Of a DNA stretch of 64,000 nt, positions 9,363 through 19,312 are shown piece after piece. The stretch is from Chrysoperla carnea (Eukaryota; Arthropoda; Insecta; Neuroptera; Chrysopidae). Each line of letters opens with the position of its first letter. Position 1 is the first letter of the stretch. The translations under genes were made by a program, and so were the position numbers. The notes beneath the pieces are model-generated. The model ran no database searches, had not been told where the DNA came from, and saw only the letters and a list, made by a program, of their open reading frames with translations. The stretch spans positions 138,453,172-138,517,171 of the forward strand of contig NC_058337.1 in NCBI RefSeq assembly GCF_905475395.1. Reading direction: 5' to 3'.

Positions 9363-10195
9363 AGCAGAAATTATTATCTAATCTCATAACACGTGTAAAA
9401 TTATTTTAAGATCTAATGCGATTCAAACAAGTTTAAACATGTTCAAACAAGTTTGAACATGTATTTTTATTCAAACAAGTTTGAACTTGTAACAGGATGA
9501 TGATATCATATTTTTCAAGGTCAAATCTATTTCAACATATTCTTGAGAATAGCTGACACGTGTAAAATTATTTTAAGATCAAAGTCCATTCAAAACAAGT
9601 TTGAACATGTATTTTTATTATGTAAATTTCAAGTGTCATATTACATTGCTTAATCATAAAAAAATATTAACATCCGGTCACGTATCTTGAATTTTATCAT
9701 GTATACTTAAAGTGTCAAATTACAATATTTTTCAAGGTTAGATGATATCTATTTCAACATATTCTTGAAAATTGCAGACTCATAATATTCTTTTCTTGGA
9801 ATTCAGATTTGCAAATTATTATCTAACACGTTCAAGTGTCATATTACATTGCTTAATCATAAAAAAATATTAGCATCCGGTCACGTGTTTTGACACATGT
9901 AAAATTATTTCAAACAAGTTTGAACTTGTTACAAGATGATGATATCATATTTTTCAAGGTCAAACATATTCTTGAAAATTGCTGACACGTGTAAAATTAT
10001 TTTAAGATCAAAGTCCATTCAAACAAGTTTGAACATGTATTTTTATTATGTAAATTTCAAGTGTCATATTACATTGCTTAATCATAAAAAAATATTAACA
10101 TCCGGTCACGTGTAAAATTATTTCAAACAAGTTTGAACTTGTAACAGGATTATGATATCATATTTTTCAAGGTCAAATTAACATATTCTTGAAAA
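9363..10195. repeat. Subterminal repeat block of the right terminal repeat
   Basis: Contains three copies of CATCCGGTCACGT (about 9671, 9875, 10101), several TTCAAACAAGTTTGAA palindromes and TTCAACATATTCTTGA units. Three copies of the CCGGTCACGT unit also occur in the internal block and in the element 2 block. Confidence 0.8.
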
Positions 10196-10750
10196 TTGCT
10201 GACTAATGTCAACGTCCCGCCCCCCGTTCACTCTCCGCCACTATTGGTCAAAGCCAATGACGTCACCCCCCCGTTTATGCTTAGGCAGCCATTCCTCCCC
10301 ACCAATTCAACCACACCTCCCGATGCCATCTTGATTTTTACAGCGCTACTATTGGTCAAAGCCAATGACGTCATCAATGCTTAGGCAGCCATTATCCCCC
10401 AACACCACACCTCCCGACGCCATCTTGATTTACTATTGAAAGTGGGCTCGATTATCTCATCTAACGTCCAATTCCCGCCCCCTTTAAGCCCCACTTCCAA
10501 GAAACACACTCCTGTCAACCACGCCCATCACTATTGGTCAAGCCCCGTTTATGTCATTCCTCACCCCCACCACACCTCCCAACGCCATCTTGATTTTTAC
10601 AGCGCTACTATTGGTCAATGACGTCATCTATCCCCTCCAACTTCCGAGGTTTCCAACATTCACCTAGGTTTGCCCTTTTTTGAAAAGTGTACCATCAAAA
10701 CGGGGTTACTTGAGGTCAAACTGGCCCAGAACATACATGACTCTTCTACT
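10196..10750 (-). repeat. Right terminal inverted repeat of element 1 (GC-richer outer part)
   Basis: Matches the reverse complement of 39682-40300, the left end of element 2. It is built from repeated CCAAT-type ATTGGTCAA boxes, TGACGTCA (about 10258, 10366, 10619) and GCCATCTTGATTT modules. The outermost shared motif with element 2 is TGACTCTTCTACT, ending at about 10750. Read inward from the tip this is AGTAGAAGAGTCA, which fits Polinton termini beginning with AG. Proline-rich ORFs here are not genes. Confidence 0.75.
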
Positions 10751-11096
10751 ACTATTACTGACCTAGCGTAGCGAGGATGTTTAATGCACATGTACAAGGA
10801 TGGGTTAATTATTACGGACGATATTATAAATCGGCTATGTATCCATTTTTACGTAACATGGAGCGTTTTCTAACACGTTGGGTAATGAGGAAATACAAAA
10901 GATTCCAAGGTTACAAGAAAAGAGCAAGGAACTGGTAAGGGTGTGTGCGAAAGCGTGAACCTAGACTATTTGTTCATTGGAGGTTAGGCCTTGGATCAAG
11001 GTTTGGATAATGGGAGCGGTGTAAGCTGAGAGGTTTACGCACCGTTCTGCGAGAGACTGGAGGGGAGGTTCCTTTGGTCTACTCACCTTGTAGTAT
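10751..11096 (+). pseudogene. Group II intron 1: end of reverse transcriptase ORF plus domains V-VI
   Basis: The reading frame near 10779-10936 encodes a typical group II intron maturase C-terminus (GWVNYYGRYYKSAMYPFLR, then WVMRKYKRFQGYKKRARNW), followed by a stop. At about 11012-11048 lies a domain V-like hairpin (GAGCGGTGTAAGC pairing with GTTTACGCACCGTTCT), then a domain VI-like tail ending near TCTACTCACC. Only the 3' end of the intron remains, and its 5' side is cut off at the Polinton junction. Confidence 0.7.
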
Positions 11097-11629
11097 GTTG
11101 CGAAAGTGAGAAAGATGCAAAGAATTTTCTAGAACTGCTACATATAAGGTTAGAAAAGTTTAGTCTACAGGTATCAGAAGATAAAACTGGAGTTCTTAAA
11201 TTTGGAGGACAAGTCTGGAAACAGGCTCAGAGAAGCAAAGAAAAAGTAGAAACTTTTACCTTTCTTGGGTTTACGCATTATTGCGGCAAGAGTAGACAAG
11301 GGTATTTCGTTATGGGTCATAAGACTAGTAAAGAGAATCTTTGTCAAAAGCTTAAGGAAACTAAGGAGTGGTTAAAGAAGATACGTAATAAGATGTGTCT
11401 TAAAGCATGGTGGTCAGTACTTAAATCTAAATTAACAGGACATTATAATTATTTTGGAGTGAGTGGTAATTATCGCTGTCTCTCTAAGTTTTATAAGTCG
11501 ATCTTTTGGATGGTATTCAAGTGGATAAATCGTCGCAGTCAGAAAAAGAGTATGAATGTTGAACAGTATCAAAATTATCTACAGTGGAATCCACTACCAA
11601 CACCTAGGATATGTCATGCAATGTATTAA
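11097..11629 (+). pseudogene. ltrA: Group II intron 2: reverse transcriptase/maturase fragment
   Basis: From 11097 the frame shows VCCESEKDAKNFLELL and KTGVLKFGG (late RT motifs) and then the maturase region FLGFTHYCGKSRQGYFVMG, ending in a normal stop after about 177 codons. The catalytic YADD segment is upstream of the junction and absent. The fragment begins exactly where the 3' end of intron 1 stops, so two different intron 3' ends are joined head to tail. Confidence 0.8.
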
Positions 11630-11657
11630 TTCTAGTTTTGATAGTAAATGTTTTATT

Positions 11658-11700
11658 GAAGAGCCGTGTGCGGGAAAATCTCAAGCACGGTTGTGTGGGG
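11658..11700 (+). ncRNA. Group II intron 2 domain V
   Basis: GAGCCGTGTGCGGGAAAA followed by TCTCAAGCACGGTT folds as the conserved domain V hairpin with a GAAA-type loop. It lies 30 bp after the maturase stop codon, the expected place. Confidence 0.7.
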
Positions 11701-11750
11701 GTACCCATAGCATTGAAACTAATTTCAATTTAAAATATGTAGTAAATGTT

Positions 11751-12722
11751 ATGGTTTCTACCCGACCTCAAAATCAAAATGAAGCAATGAATCAAGCCAT
11801 AGATTTATTGATCAATAATGATACAGATATATCAACTTTATTTAAAGAAGATGGTTTATTAAAACAGTTAACTAAGCGTCTTGTAGAGAAGGCATTGCAG
11901 TCAGAGATGAATAATCATTTAGGATATAGCAAATATAGTCAGAGTGATATTGAGAATTCGCGTAATGGTTATAATGTAAAGAACCTCATGACAAAGAATG
12001 GTGCTGTTGAGATTGAAGTACCAAGGGATAGGAATAGTAGTTTTGAACCAGCATTAAGAGCAAAGCGTCAAAGAAGGTTTGATGGATTTGATGACAAAGT
12101 GCTATCATTATACGCTAAAGGCATGAGCTTATCAGATATAAAGATTCAACTGCAAGAATTGTATGGAGCTGATATTAGTGAGAGCTTAATTAGTCAAATT
12201 ACTGATGATATAATTGAGGATGTTAAGCTATGGCAGTCGTCCACTGGACTCAGTATATGCTATAGTGTTTTTTGATTGTTTAATAGTAAAAGTACGTCAG
12301 GATAAACGTATTATCAATAAATCAGTATATGTTGCATTAGGTATTGATTTACAAGGACAGAAAGATATTTTAGGATTATGGATCAGTGAAAATGAAGGTG
12401 CTAAATTTTGGCTTAGTAATTTTACTGAGATGAAAAACAGGGGTATGCAAGATATGTTAATTGTCTGCAGCGATAACTTGACTGGTATGTCTGAAGCTAT
12501 AGGAGCAATTTTCCAAAGACTGAGCATCAATTATGTATTGTACATCAAATCAGAAATAGTTTAAGATATGTATCTTATAAGGACCTTAAAGAACTTGCAG
12601 GTAAAGAAGTTTTGAAGCAAAATGAAATAAACAATATCCTCAAATTGCTAAGTCCTGGTATGCCAATTGGGATAATTTAATAATTTTCTTAGGCTATCCT
12701 GAAGAAATAAGGAAAATAATCA
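11751..12722 (+). pseudogene. IS256-family transposase, 3'-truncated and frameshifted
   Basis: The N-terminal part (STLFKEDGLLKQLTKRLVEK, MNNHLGYSKY, NGAVEIEVPRDRN) is a typical IS256-family mutator transposase. Frame breaks occur near 12235 and 12540. The catalytic aspartates are in FFDCLIVKVRQD and VCSDNLTGM. The gene ends within the YPEEIRKIIN block, where IS200 copy A begins. The missing C-terminal glutamate region (TTNAVES) is found next to other IS200 copies at 24488 and 58790, showing that IS200 split an IS256 and the pieces later separated. Confidence 0.8.
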
Positions 12723-13305
12723 ATTACTACCGTCTAAAGCCGGTAGTTTGGTTTACGCTTGCAAAGCAGATTAAAAGCGTAAACGCTAAAACTCTGATAT
12801 TCTAAAATCATCTTTTTTATGATATTCTTCTTGTTGCTCTATATACTTCTGTACTGCTTCTGAATTCACATTACCAACTGTAACAACAAAATACCCTCTA
12901 GCCCAAAGATGTTGACCCCAATATCGCTTACGAAGTAGTTCAAATTCCTGTAGCAATTTACGACTACTCTTTCCATTAATATATTGTAACACCTTAGATA
13001 TTGAGATACTCGGTGGAACTGATACTAATATATGAACATGATCAGGACTTATGCTGCCACTAATTATATCTATGTAATTAGCTGCACATATTTCCTGAAT
13101 TACTTCCCTTGCTCTACTTGCTATTTGCCCAGTTAAACTCTATACCTGTACTTTGTACAAAACACTATATGATACTTTAAATCATACAGGCTATGAGACC
13201 CTCTCCTATATTCCATCTCTTCCCCTAGTAACCTATTAGATAGATTATACTAAAGTCTTCGCCTAAAGGCGAGGGTGTTAACCCTATCCCACTTAACTAC
13301 ATAAA
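12720..13305 (-). mobile_element. IS200/IS605-family insertion, copy A
   Basis: An element of about 585 bp with the same ends as the other three copies: a left CTCGCCTTTAGGCGA hairpin and a right ACTACCGGCTTTAGACGGTAGT-type hairpin. IS200 elements transpose as single strands and make no terminal repeats or target duplication, consistent with what is seen. It lies between IS256 and the istA gene. Confidence 0.85.
12786..13216 (-). pseudogene. tnpA: IS200 TnpA transposase, frameshifted
   Basis: One T is missing from a TTTT run near 13134 relative to the intact copies (143 aa), so the HUH/Y1 transposase is out of frame at its N-terminus. The C-terminal 68 residues remain open, including the YIEQQEEYH segment that carries the probable catalytic tyrosine. 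Confidence 0.85.
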
Positions 13306-14439
13306 ACCTGGCCATAGACGTTTATATTTTGCATAATGAGACGAATTAGTGGTAAATATTCCTTTGCCATCTACTCTAACGTGCCTTGCTATTAAATCAT
13401 TTTGTATAGAAAATATTTGAACAAGATTTGGTGATAATTGTACCAATACTTCACTGTATATATATTTTGCTGGTACAGAATAATAATTATTATCTATGGT
13501 GATATGACAATCTTTTGCTACTTTTCGATTATGCCACGATGACAAATCAAACGTTTCTAATGGTAAGGGCATTAAATTATTACTTTCTTCTTGCTCAAAT
13601 AGTTCCTGAGGAATTTTTTCAGTAGTGCCATGTATTCGGTTATTTGCTTTATTTAACCAGTTGGCAAGATCGTGTATTAATTCTTCATATCTATGAAATT
13701 TACGTCCAGCAAAAAAATTATTTTTGACATACTTTATGCCTGATTCTACTTTGCCTGTTTCTTGAGGTTGATATATACGACAAGGAGAAAGTAAAATCCC
13801 ATAATGATCAGCTAAACATTTGTATTCCTTATGATATACAGGCTCATAGAAATTGCTATCTACCACCCCAGCTTTAAGATTATCAAGTTTTATTACTTTT
13901 GGACTGCCAGCAAAATAATTAAATGCATGGATATGACATTGTATCCATGTTTGACAACTTTGATCAAACACTACTTCATAATAATCAAGGCGACTATAGC
14001 TTAAACGCATATTAAATACATATGCTTTAACTCTACGCCCCTTAGAATTATACTGTAAGCCTATGTCACCAAAATCTACTTGTGCTTCCTCTCCTGCTAA
14101 AGTATGAAAACGAATGCAACTGTTATCCTTAATTTTATATTTTTTGATATAACGGGTCAAAGAAGTATAACTGCTTGTATAACCTTGATTTTTTAACTCC
14201 TCAAAAATTCTTATGTAACTTAGATTTCTTTCTAATAACTCAATTATTTTTTCGTGCCAAGAATCCAAAACTGAAGATTGTTCATAGATTGCCGGGGATT
14301 CTGTACCAGCCTCTACATAGCGGTTTATTATTTTCCGTACTGTTTTGCGGTCTGTTCTTGTTAGTTTCGCAATATTCCTTTGACTATTGCCTTGTTTATA
14401 AAGGGTGATAATTGTTGTGTACATATTTATTCTTATCAT
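13297..14439 (-). pseudogene. istA: IS21-family transposase IstA, C-terminally truncated
   Basis: A 380-residue ORF with the N-terminal helix-turn-helix (NSQRNIAKLTRTDRKTVRK) and the DDE integrase core: VDFGDIG, IKLDNLKAG and GKVESGIKYVKNN. It stops where IS200 copy A was inserted, after KYKRLWPGF. The missing end and the partner gene istB are seen in a second IS21 copy at 24724-27489, which overlaps this sequence, so two IS21 copies existed. Confidence 0.85.
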
Positions 14440-14555
14440 TGTATCACTAGATATTTATTTTAATTAATTATCTAGTGAATATTGCACATTATAACCTTAT
14501 TAGGTTACACCAAATTCTCTGGTCCCTTTTTCGTGCAATTTACTGGTCCCTTTTA
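14440..14555. repeat. IS21 left end
   Basis: The stretch carries the repeated TGGTCCCTTTT motif twice. The same motif (GTGGTCCCTTTTTATTGG) lies just after istB at 27505-27525, marking the other end of an IS21 element. Confidence 0.65.
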
Positions 14556-14735
14556 CTTTAGCAATGACATTTAATAATGCTAACACTATCTTTGTCTTCT
14601 CTGCAGCACTGAAATTCCGTATCTGTTTCTTAGTCATTTTATCTCCTATAAGTTATTTCTTTATTCTAACTTATTACCAAGATAACCTAACTCTTTTTTT
14701 GTCCAATTTTTTCAGTCCATTATAGTATACATCCA
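14556..14735 (-). pseudogene. IS3-family left-end fragment with start of orfA
   Basis: The inverted terminus near 14716-14730 (TTCAGTCCATTATA) and the first ~25 codons of orfA (MTKKQIRNFSA) match the IS3 copy at 17420-18766. The rest is missing. Confidence 0.75.
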
Positions 14736-15228
14736 GCATAAATCGAGATAAATCAAGTTTTTTGTATTTTTTTACTGGATCCTGTGGACAAGCCTATAGT
14801 ACCGGACAATTATTAAAAAAATGTTATATTTTATTCAGATGTAGGTGACTTTGTATGTCATTCCCGCGAAAGCGGGAATCCAGGAAAAAAAAGTTTAAAT
14901 ACAGTAATTTTTAAGAATATAAAAGCTCGATTTATCTCGCTTTATGCTGGATTCCCGCCGTTGCTAAGAATGACATAGAATAATAACTGTCCGGTACTAT
15001 TGGACAAGCCACGGGAGGCATTGTCACGTGGATTGAAAAGCACTTTCGATGTCATCTAGTTGCTTGACCACGGCATCCAAAAAATAATAAAAAATACTAA
15101 TTTTATTAGTATTTTTAACTGGATCCCGCTACAAGCTCGCGGGATGACAACTGGAAAACTGATTCACGCAACAATGCCGCTACGGGATGACACCAAGAAT
15201 GTTTTTCGATTTATGCAATAATAATTCT
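14736..15228. repeat. Rickettsia palindromic repeats between IS3 fragment and typA
   Basis: No gene is seen. The interval holds inverted segments such as TGTCATTCCCGCGAAAGCGG and ACTGGATCC...GGGATGAC, and a unit (TAGTACCGGACAATTATT near 14797) that recurs diverged near 57795. These are typical of the dispersed palindromic repeats of Rickettsia intergenic DNA. Confidence 0.7.
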
Positions 15229-17058
15229 TTACTTCCCAGCTCTTTTACGATCATTGGGGTCGAGTAGAGCTTTACGTAAGCGGATAGATTTCGGTGTTAT
15301 CTCAACTCGCTCATCATCTTGTATATAGCTGATTGCTTGCTCTAAAGTTTAAAGCATTGGTGGGGTTAATTTAATAGCCTCATCTTTACCGGATGCTCTA
15401 ACGTTGCTTAGCTGTTTAGCCTTAAGCGGATTTACCTCTAAATCGTTATCACGGCTATGTTCACCGATAATCATTCCTCTATATACTTTGTCACCTGGAT
15501 TGATAAACATTTTTCCCCTATCTTCCAGATTCCATAAAGCGTAAGCAACAGCGTCACCATCGCCGTTAGAGATAAGTACGCCCTTAGTCCTCCCTTCGAT
15601 AGTGCCTTTATAATCAGCATAGCCGTGGAAAATACGATTCATAATACCAGTACCACGAGTTTCAGTTAAGAATTGGCTGTGATAACCAATTAAACCTCTT
15701 GATGGACTGATAAAGGTAACACGGCTTTTGCTGCCACCTGATGGTCTCATATCGGTCATTTCGCATTTTCTAAGCGATAAGGAGCTTACGACCACACCAA
15801 CATAATCATTGTCAACGTCAACTTGGATTTCTTCCATAGGTTCTTGTTTATTGCCGTTTTCGCCTGTTTGGAATAATACTTCTGGTCTACTGATTGATAA
15901 TTCAAAGCCCTCACGACGCATAGTCTCGATTAAGATACCAAGCTGTAATTCTCCACGTCCTGCAACTTGGAAAGCGTTTGATCCAGGTGCTTCGGTTGCT
16001 TTAAGGGCTACGTTACTCTCAAGCTCACGCATCAATCTGCTGCCAATTAAGCTTGATGTAACTTTCGTACCCTCTTTACCTGCAAGTGGTGAGTCATTAA
16101 CGCTAAAGGTCATAGATAGGGTTGGTGGATCAATCGGTAGTGATGGCAGTGCCTCAGTTACTTCAGATGCACATATCGTATCGGCAACGTTAGCATTTTC
16201 AGCACCAGCAATGGCGATAATATCACCGGCTGTAGCCTCATCTATAGCGATTCTCTCGAGTCCTCTAAAGGCTAATATTTTAGTGATTCGCCCATTTTCA
16301 AGTACTTTATTTTCACGGTTTAGTACTTTAATATTTTGGTTAACCTTAACGCTACCGCTTTGTACTCTACCGGTTAAAATTCTACCAAAAAAAGGGTTGA
16401 ATTCTCTAGTAGTAACAAGCATAGAAAAAGGTGCTTTAGCATCAGCTATAGGAGGGTGTACATGCTTTACTATTAGATCAAATAAAGGTGCAAGATCATC
16501 TGCTAAATTGTCTAAAGGATTTATCGTTTGATCAAAATTTAATGAAGCTCTTCCTGCTCTACCTGAAGCATAAACTATTTTATCTATGAAATTAAGCTGA
16601 TCATCATTTGCTTCTAACACTACAAATAGCTCGTATACTTCATCAATAACTTTATTTATTCTTTGGTCGTCTCTATCAATCTTATCGATAACAACGATAG
16701 GTTTTAAACCAAGCTTTAAGGCTTTAGACAGCACAAATTTTGTTTGTGGTCCTTCTGATGCATCAACAAGTAGCACAACGCCGTCAACTATGCTAAGTAT
16801 GCGTTCTACTTCAGCGCCAAAGTCAGCGTGTAGTGGTGTGTCTACTATATTGATACGTACAACACCCCACATAAGGGCAGTACATTTGGCAAGTATGGTA
16901 ATCCCACGTTCACGCTCAAGGTCGTTAGAGTCCATAGCACGTTCGGCTACTTGTTGGTTAGCTCTAAAAGTGCCACTTTGTTTAAGCATGTTGTCAACAA
17001 GCGTGGTTTTCCCATGATCAACATGGGCAATAATTGCTATATTACGAATAGATGTCAT
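15229..17058 (-). pseudogene. typA: GTP-binding ribosome-associated GTPase TypA/BipA, broken
   Basis: TypA is a translational GTPase of the EF-G family that binds 70S ribosomes. The ORF shows the P-loop AHVDHGKTT near residue 15, ERERGITI, the NKxD-equivalent DKID, and the C-terminal region with GLIGYHSQFLTETRGTG. The frame is cut by an in-frame TAA near 15349, after LTPPML. The same frame continues for 39 more codons to the natural stop at 15229, so about 6% is lost. The switch-II motif normally DTPGHADFG reads DTPLHADFG here, which should abolish GTP hydrolysis. I chose the ATG at 17058 because it gives the usual [16 protein letters not shown] start. Confidence 0.9.
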
Positions 17059-17192
17059 CTTCAAAAATTCTCACAAGTTTACAATAGTTTTCTGCATTAT
17101 ATACCAAAATAGCAAAAATTGGAATAAACTTCTTGTAAAACTCATGAATTCAATTTAAAGAACAATATATATTAACTTTTACAATTCCATTT
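17059..17192. other. typA upstream region
   Basis: AT-rich divergent intergenic space between typA (minus) and the HAD-like gene (plus). It probably held both promoters. No repeat is seen. Confidence 0.5.
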
Positions 17193-17503
17193 ATGAAGCA
17201 AAAAAAACTATTATGTCCTGATGTTGACGGAACAATATTTTTCAAGAGTTTACATAATTACCTTGGGGAGAAATTAACTATAGATCATAAATTTGGAATA
17301 TCTATCACCGAAAAACTAAAAATACAGTATACAGATGAGTTTTCCAGAAATCCGTCTTTAGGTTGGAGGAATGAAAAAAGACTAGTAACTCTAATAAAAA
17401 AGGCTTGGTTATCTGAGTATAATGGACTGAAAAAATTGAACAAAAAAAGAGTTAGGTTATCTTGGTAATAAGTTAGAATAAAGAAATAACTTATAGGAGA
17501 TAA

Positions 17504-17905
17504 AATGACTAAGAAACAGATACGGAATTTCAGTGCTGAAGAGAAGACAAAGATAGTGTTAGAATTATTAAAAGAAGAAGTAACAATATCACAGTTATCG
17601 TCTAAATATGAGGTGAGTAGCAATAGTATATCACATTGGAAGAAGCAATTTTATCAAATGCAGCAATAGCATTTGAACCAGCTAAGGTAGTGAGTGAATA
17701 TCAAGAACAAATTAAAGAACTTAAGAAGCAAAATGATGCGTTGGCAAAGGTTTTAGGAAAAACTACAATTGAGAGAGATTGGGCTGTGGGAAAGCTAAGA
17801 AGCTTGGATTTATCAAATAGAAAGAGTTTTGTCATATCCAAGCTAGAACAGTTACCAAAGACAAGACGATGTGAATTATTAGGGGTTAACCGTTCTTCAA
17901 CATAA
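17504..17905 (+). pseudogene. IS3 orfA and start of orfB, frameshifted
   Basis: orfA starts at 17504 with a helix-turn-helix transposase domain (AEEKTKIVLELLKEEVT, SSNSISHWKKQF). A one-base deletion near 17645 moves the frame. The second part has the leucine-zipper-like EQIKELKKQNDALAKVLGK segment typical of IS3 and ends in a stop near 17903. Confidence 0.8.
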
Positions 17906-17957
17906 TATAAAGTAGAAGGACTTAGTAGCTATAATTTAGGTATATTAAATAGAATAG

Positions 17958-18710
17958 ATGAGATATATACAGATAATCCAGAATTTGTTTATCGTTATAT
18001 ATATATATCAGCAATTATTAGAAGATGGTTTTAAGATAGGTCGAGACCGAGTGCTAAAATATATGAGATTGATTGGTATTGAAGCCATATACCCTCATAT
18101 AAAGAAGTCAACTACTATAAAAGATAGTGAGCATAAAATATACAGCTACCTACTTGATAAATACTGGATTACAACTGATAAAACTAAGAAAGTAGTTGTT
18201 CCTACTGCTAATGAGGTCTGGAGCGGAGATATTACATATATTCGCACTAACGGAGGCTTTGTGTATCTAGCATCCATTATAGATTGGCATAGCAAAGCCA
18301 TATTAAGCTATAAACTGTCAAATAGCATGGACGGGACATTAGTAACTGATATATTGAAGGAAGCATTAAATAAGTATCAAGCTCCACAGATATTTAATAG
18401 TGATCAAGGTAGTCAATATACCAGTAATGATCATATACAGATTCTTAAAGATTATAATATTCAGATATCAATGAATGGTAAAGGCAGAAGTATTGACAAT
18501 ATTGTTATGGAGCGTTTCTTTAGGACGCTGAAATATAATTGTATATTTATTAATGATTATCAAAATATAGGAGAGCTTAAAGAGGGGATCAATGATTATA
18601 TCAGTAAATATAATTATCAGAGATTCCATTCAAGTATTGGTTATAAAAAACCCATGAATGTCTATCTCGACAGTATACAATATCATACAAAAATGGCAGC
18701 TTCATTTTAA
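17958..18710 (+). pseudogene. IS3 orfB, DDE transposase domain
   Basis: The catalytic core is intact: WSGDITYI (D1), NSDQGSQYTS (D2) and NIVMERFFRTLKYN (E). The upstream end is broken by a stop near 17903 and a frameshift near 18003, in an ATATAT run, so no full OrfAB fusion can be made. Confidence 0.85.
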
Positions 18711-19194
18711 ACAAAATGACCAAGCAATTGGCTCAAAATTTTGTCTTGATTTCTCAGTCCATTATACTCTAAAGCAATATTATATGGTTTATCCTGTTTG
18801 TGACAAACAGAAGCATATAGAAGAAGCTACGCAAAAAGCAGGAGTAACAAATCCGGCAAATGTATTATTAATTGAAGATACATTATATAATGTAGAGGCT
18901 GCAAAGAAAGCTGTATTAATAGAGTCGAAAGATACAAGTTTTAAGATTGCTTTTGATGCTTTAAGGGAGCTTAATAAAATTCATATGGTTGATAATGTTA
19001 ACTTGGAAGAACCTTTGACAGAACCAGAGCTTGAAGATAGTAATAGTGATAAGGATGTTAATATGGATGATAATCAAGGAAGTTATAAATCTGATGATGG
19101 AGAATGGCAGCAGGATGTGCTAATGTTAGCAGAACATTCAGACTAGACAAATCATATTATGTTATTTATTCTTGATTAGTGGAGTGTTTTAGAT

Positions 19195-19312
19195 TATTCG
19201 TCATTGCGAGGAGAAACTGTAAGTTTCGACTTGGCAATCTCAGGAGGTTTATATTGCTTTATGAGATTGCCGCGTCGATGCGTTGCATCTCCTCGCAATG
19301 ACAAAAACGGTC
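19195..19312. repeat. Rickettsia palindromic repeat
   Basis: Long inverted repeat beginning TCGTCATTGCGAGGAG and ending CTCCTCGCAATGAC, with GAGATTGCCGCGTC in the centre. The same family occurs at 21356, 33040 and 34457. It abuts the start of skp and may have removed its original start codon. Confidence 0.8.

Larger units (their letters stand above)
5237..9573 (-). repeat. Right arm of giant inverted repeat
   Basis: Reverse complement of 1-4335, with identical predicted proteins. It joins the terminal repeat (9340-10750), whose outer part is not visible on the left because the window begins inside it. Confidence 0.95.
1..10750. mobile_element. Palindromic Polinton/Maverick derivative (element 1), left end outside window
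   Basis: This block is a Polinton derivative that has lost its polymerase and capsid core. It keeps Polinton markers: an integrase tail with chromodomain, the tail of the packaging ATPase, a 166-aa gene related to one in element 2, and a right terminal repeat shared with element 2. The two halves are reverse complements around position 4787, so every gene occurs twice in opposite orientation. Mirror coordinates sum to 9574 in the outer part and 9572 in the inner part, so the arms differ by only about 2 bp in length. If the symmetry continues, the left end lies about 1.2 kb upstream of position 1. The right end is placed at about 10750, where Rickettsia-like sequence starts. A hairpin-type assembly artefact is the main alternative. 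Confidence 0.8.
17418..18768 (+). mobile_element. IS3-family insertion sequence
   Basis: Imperfect terminal repeats TATAATGGACTGA (about 17418) and TCAGTCCATTATA (ending about 18766) enclose orfA and orfB. A left-end fragment lies at 14556-14735 and a right-end fragment at 23788-23905. Confidence 0.8.
17193..19146 (+). pseudogene. HAD-like hydrolase, split by an IS3 element
   Basis: The first 76 codons (17193-17420) contain the HAD motif I PDVDGTIF. The second part (18767-19146) contains a motif-III/IV-like NVLLIEDTLYNVEAAKKA and ends with a long acidic tail. The two halves flank the IS3 copy, so this is one Rickettsia gene of unknown substrate interrupted by transposition. Because IS insertion occurs in the bacterium, this break may predate transfer to the host. 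Confidence 0.75.

Noticed and set aside
10196-10621. Two proline-rich ORFs (61-62 aa)
   Set aside because: They lie in the GC-richer Polinton terminal repeat and translate its CCAAT/CRE modules. A similar ORF recurs in the opposite-strand copy at 39799-40002.
15809-16531. 240-aa ORF opposite typA
   Set aside because: Shadow of the conserved typA frame. It has no independent motifs.
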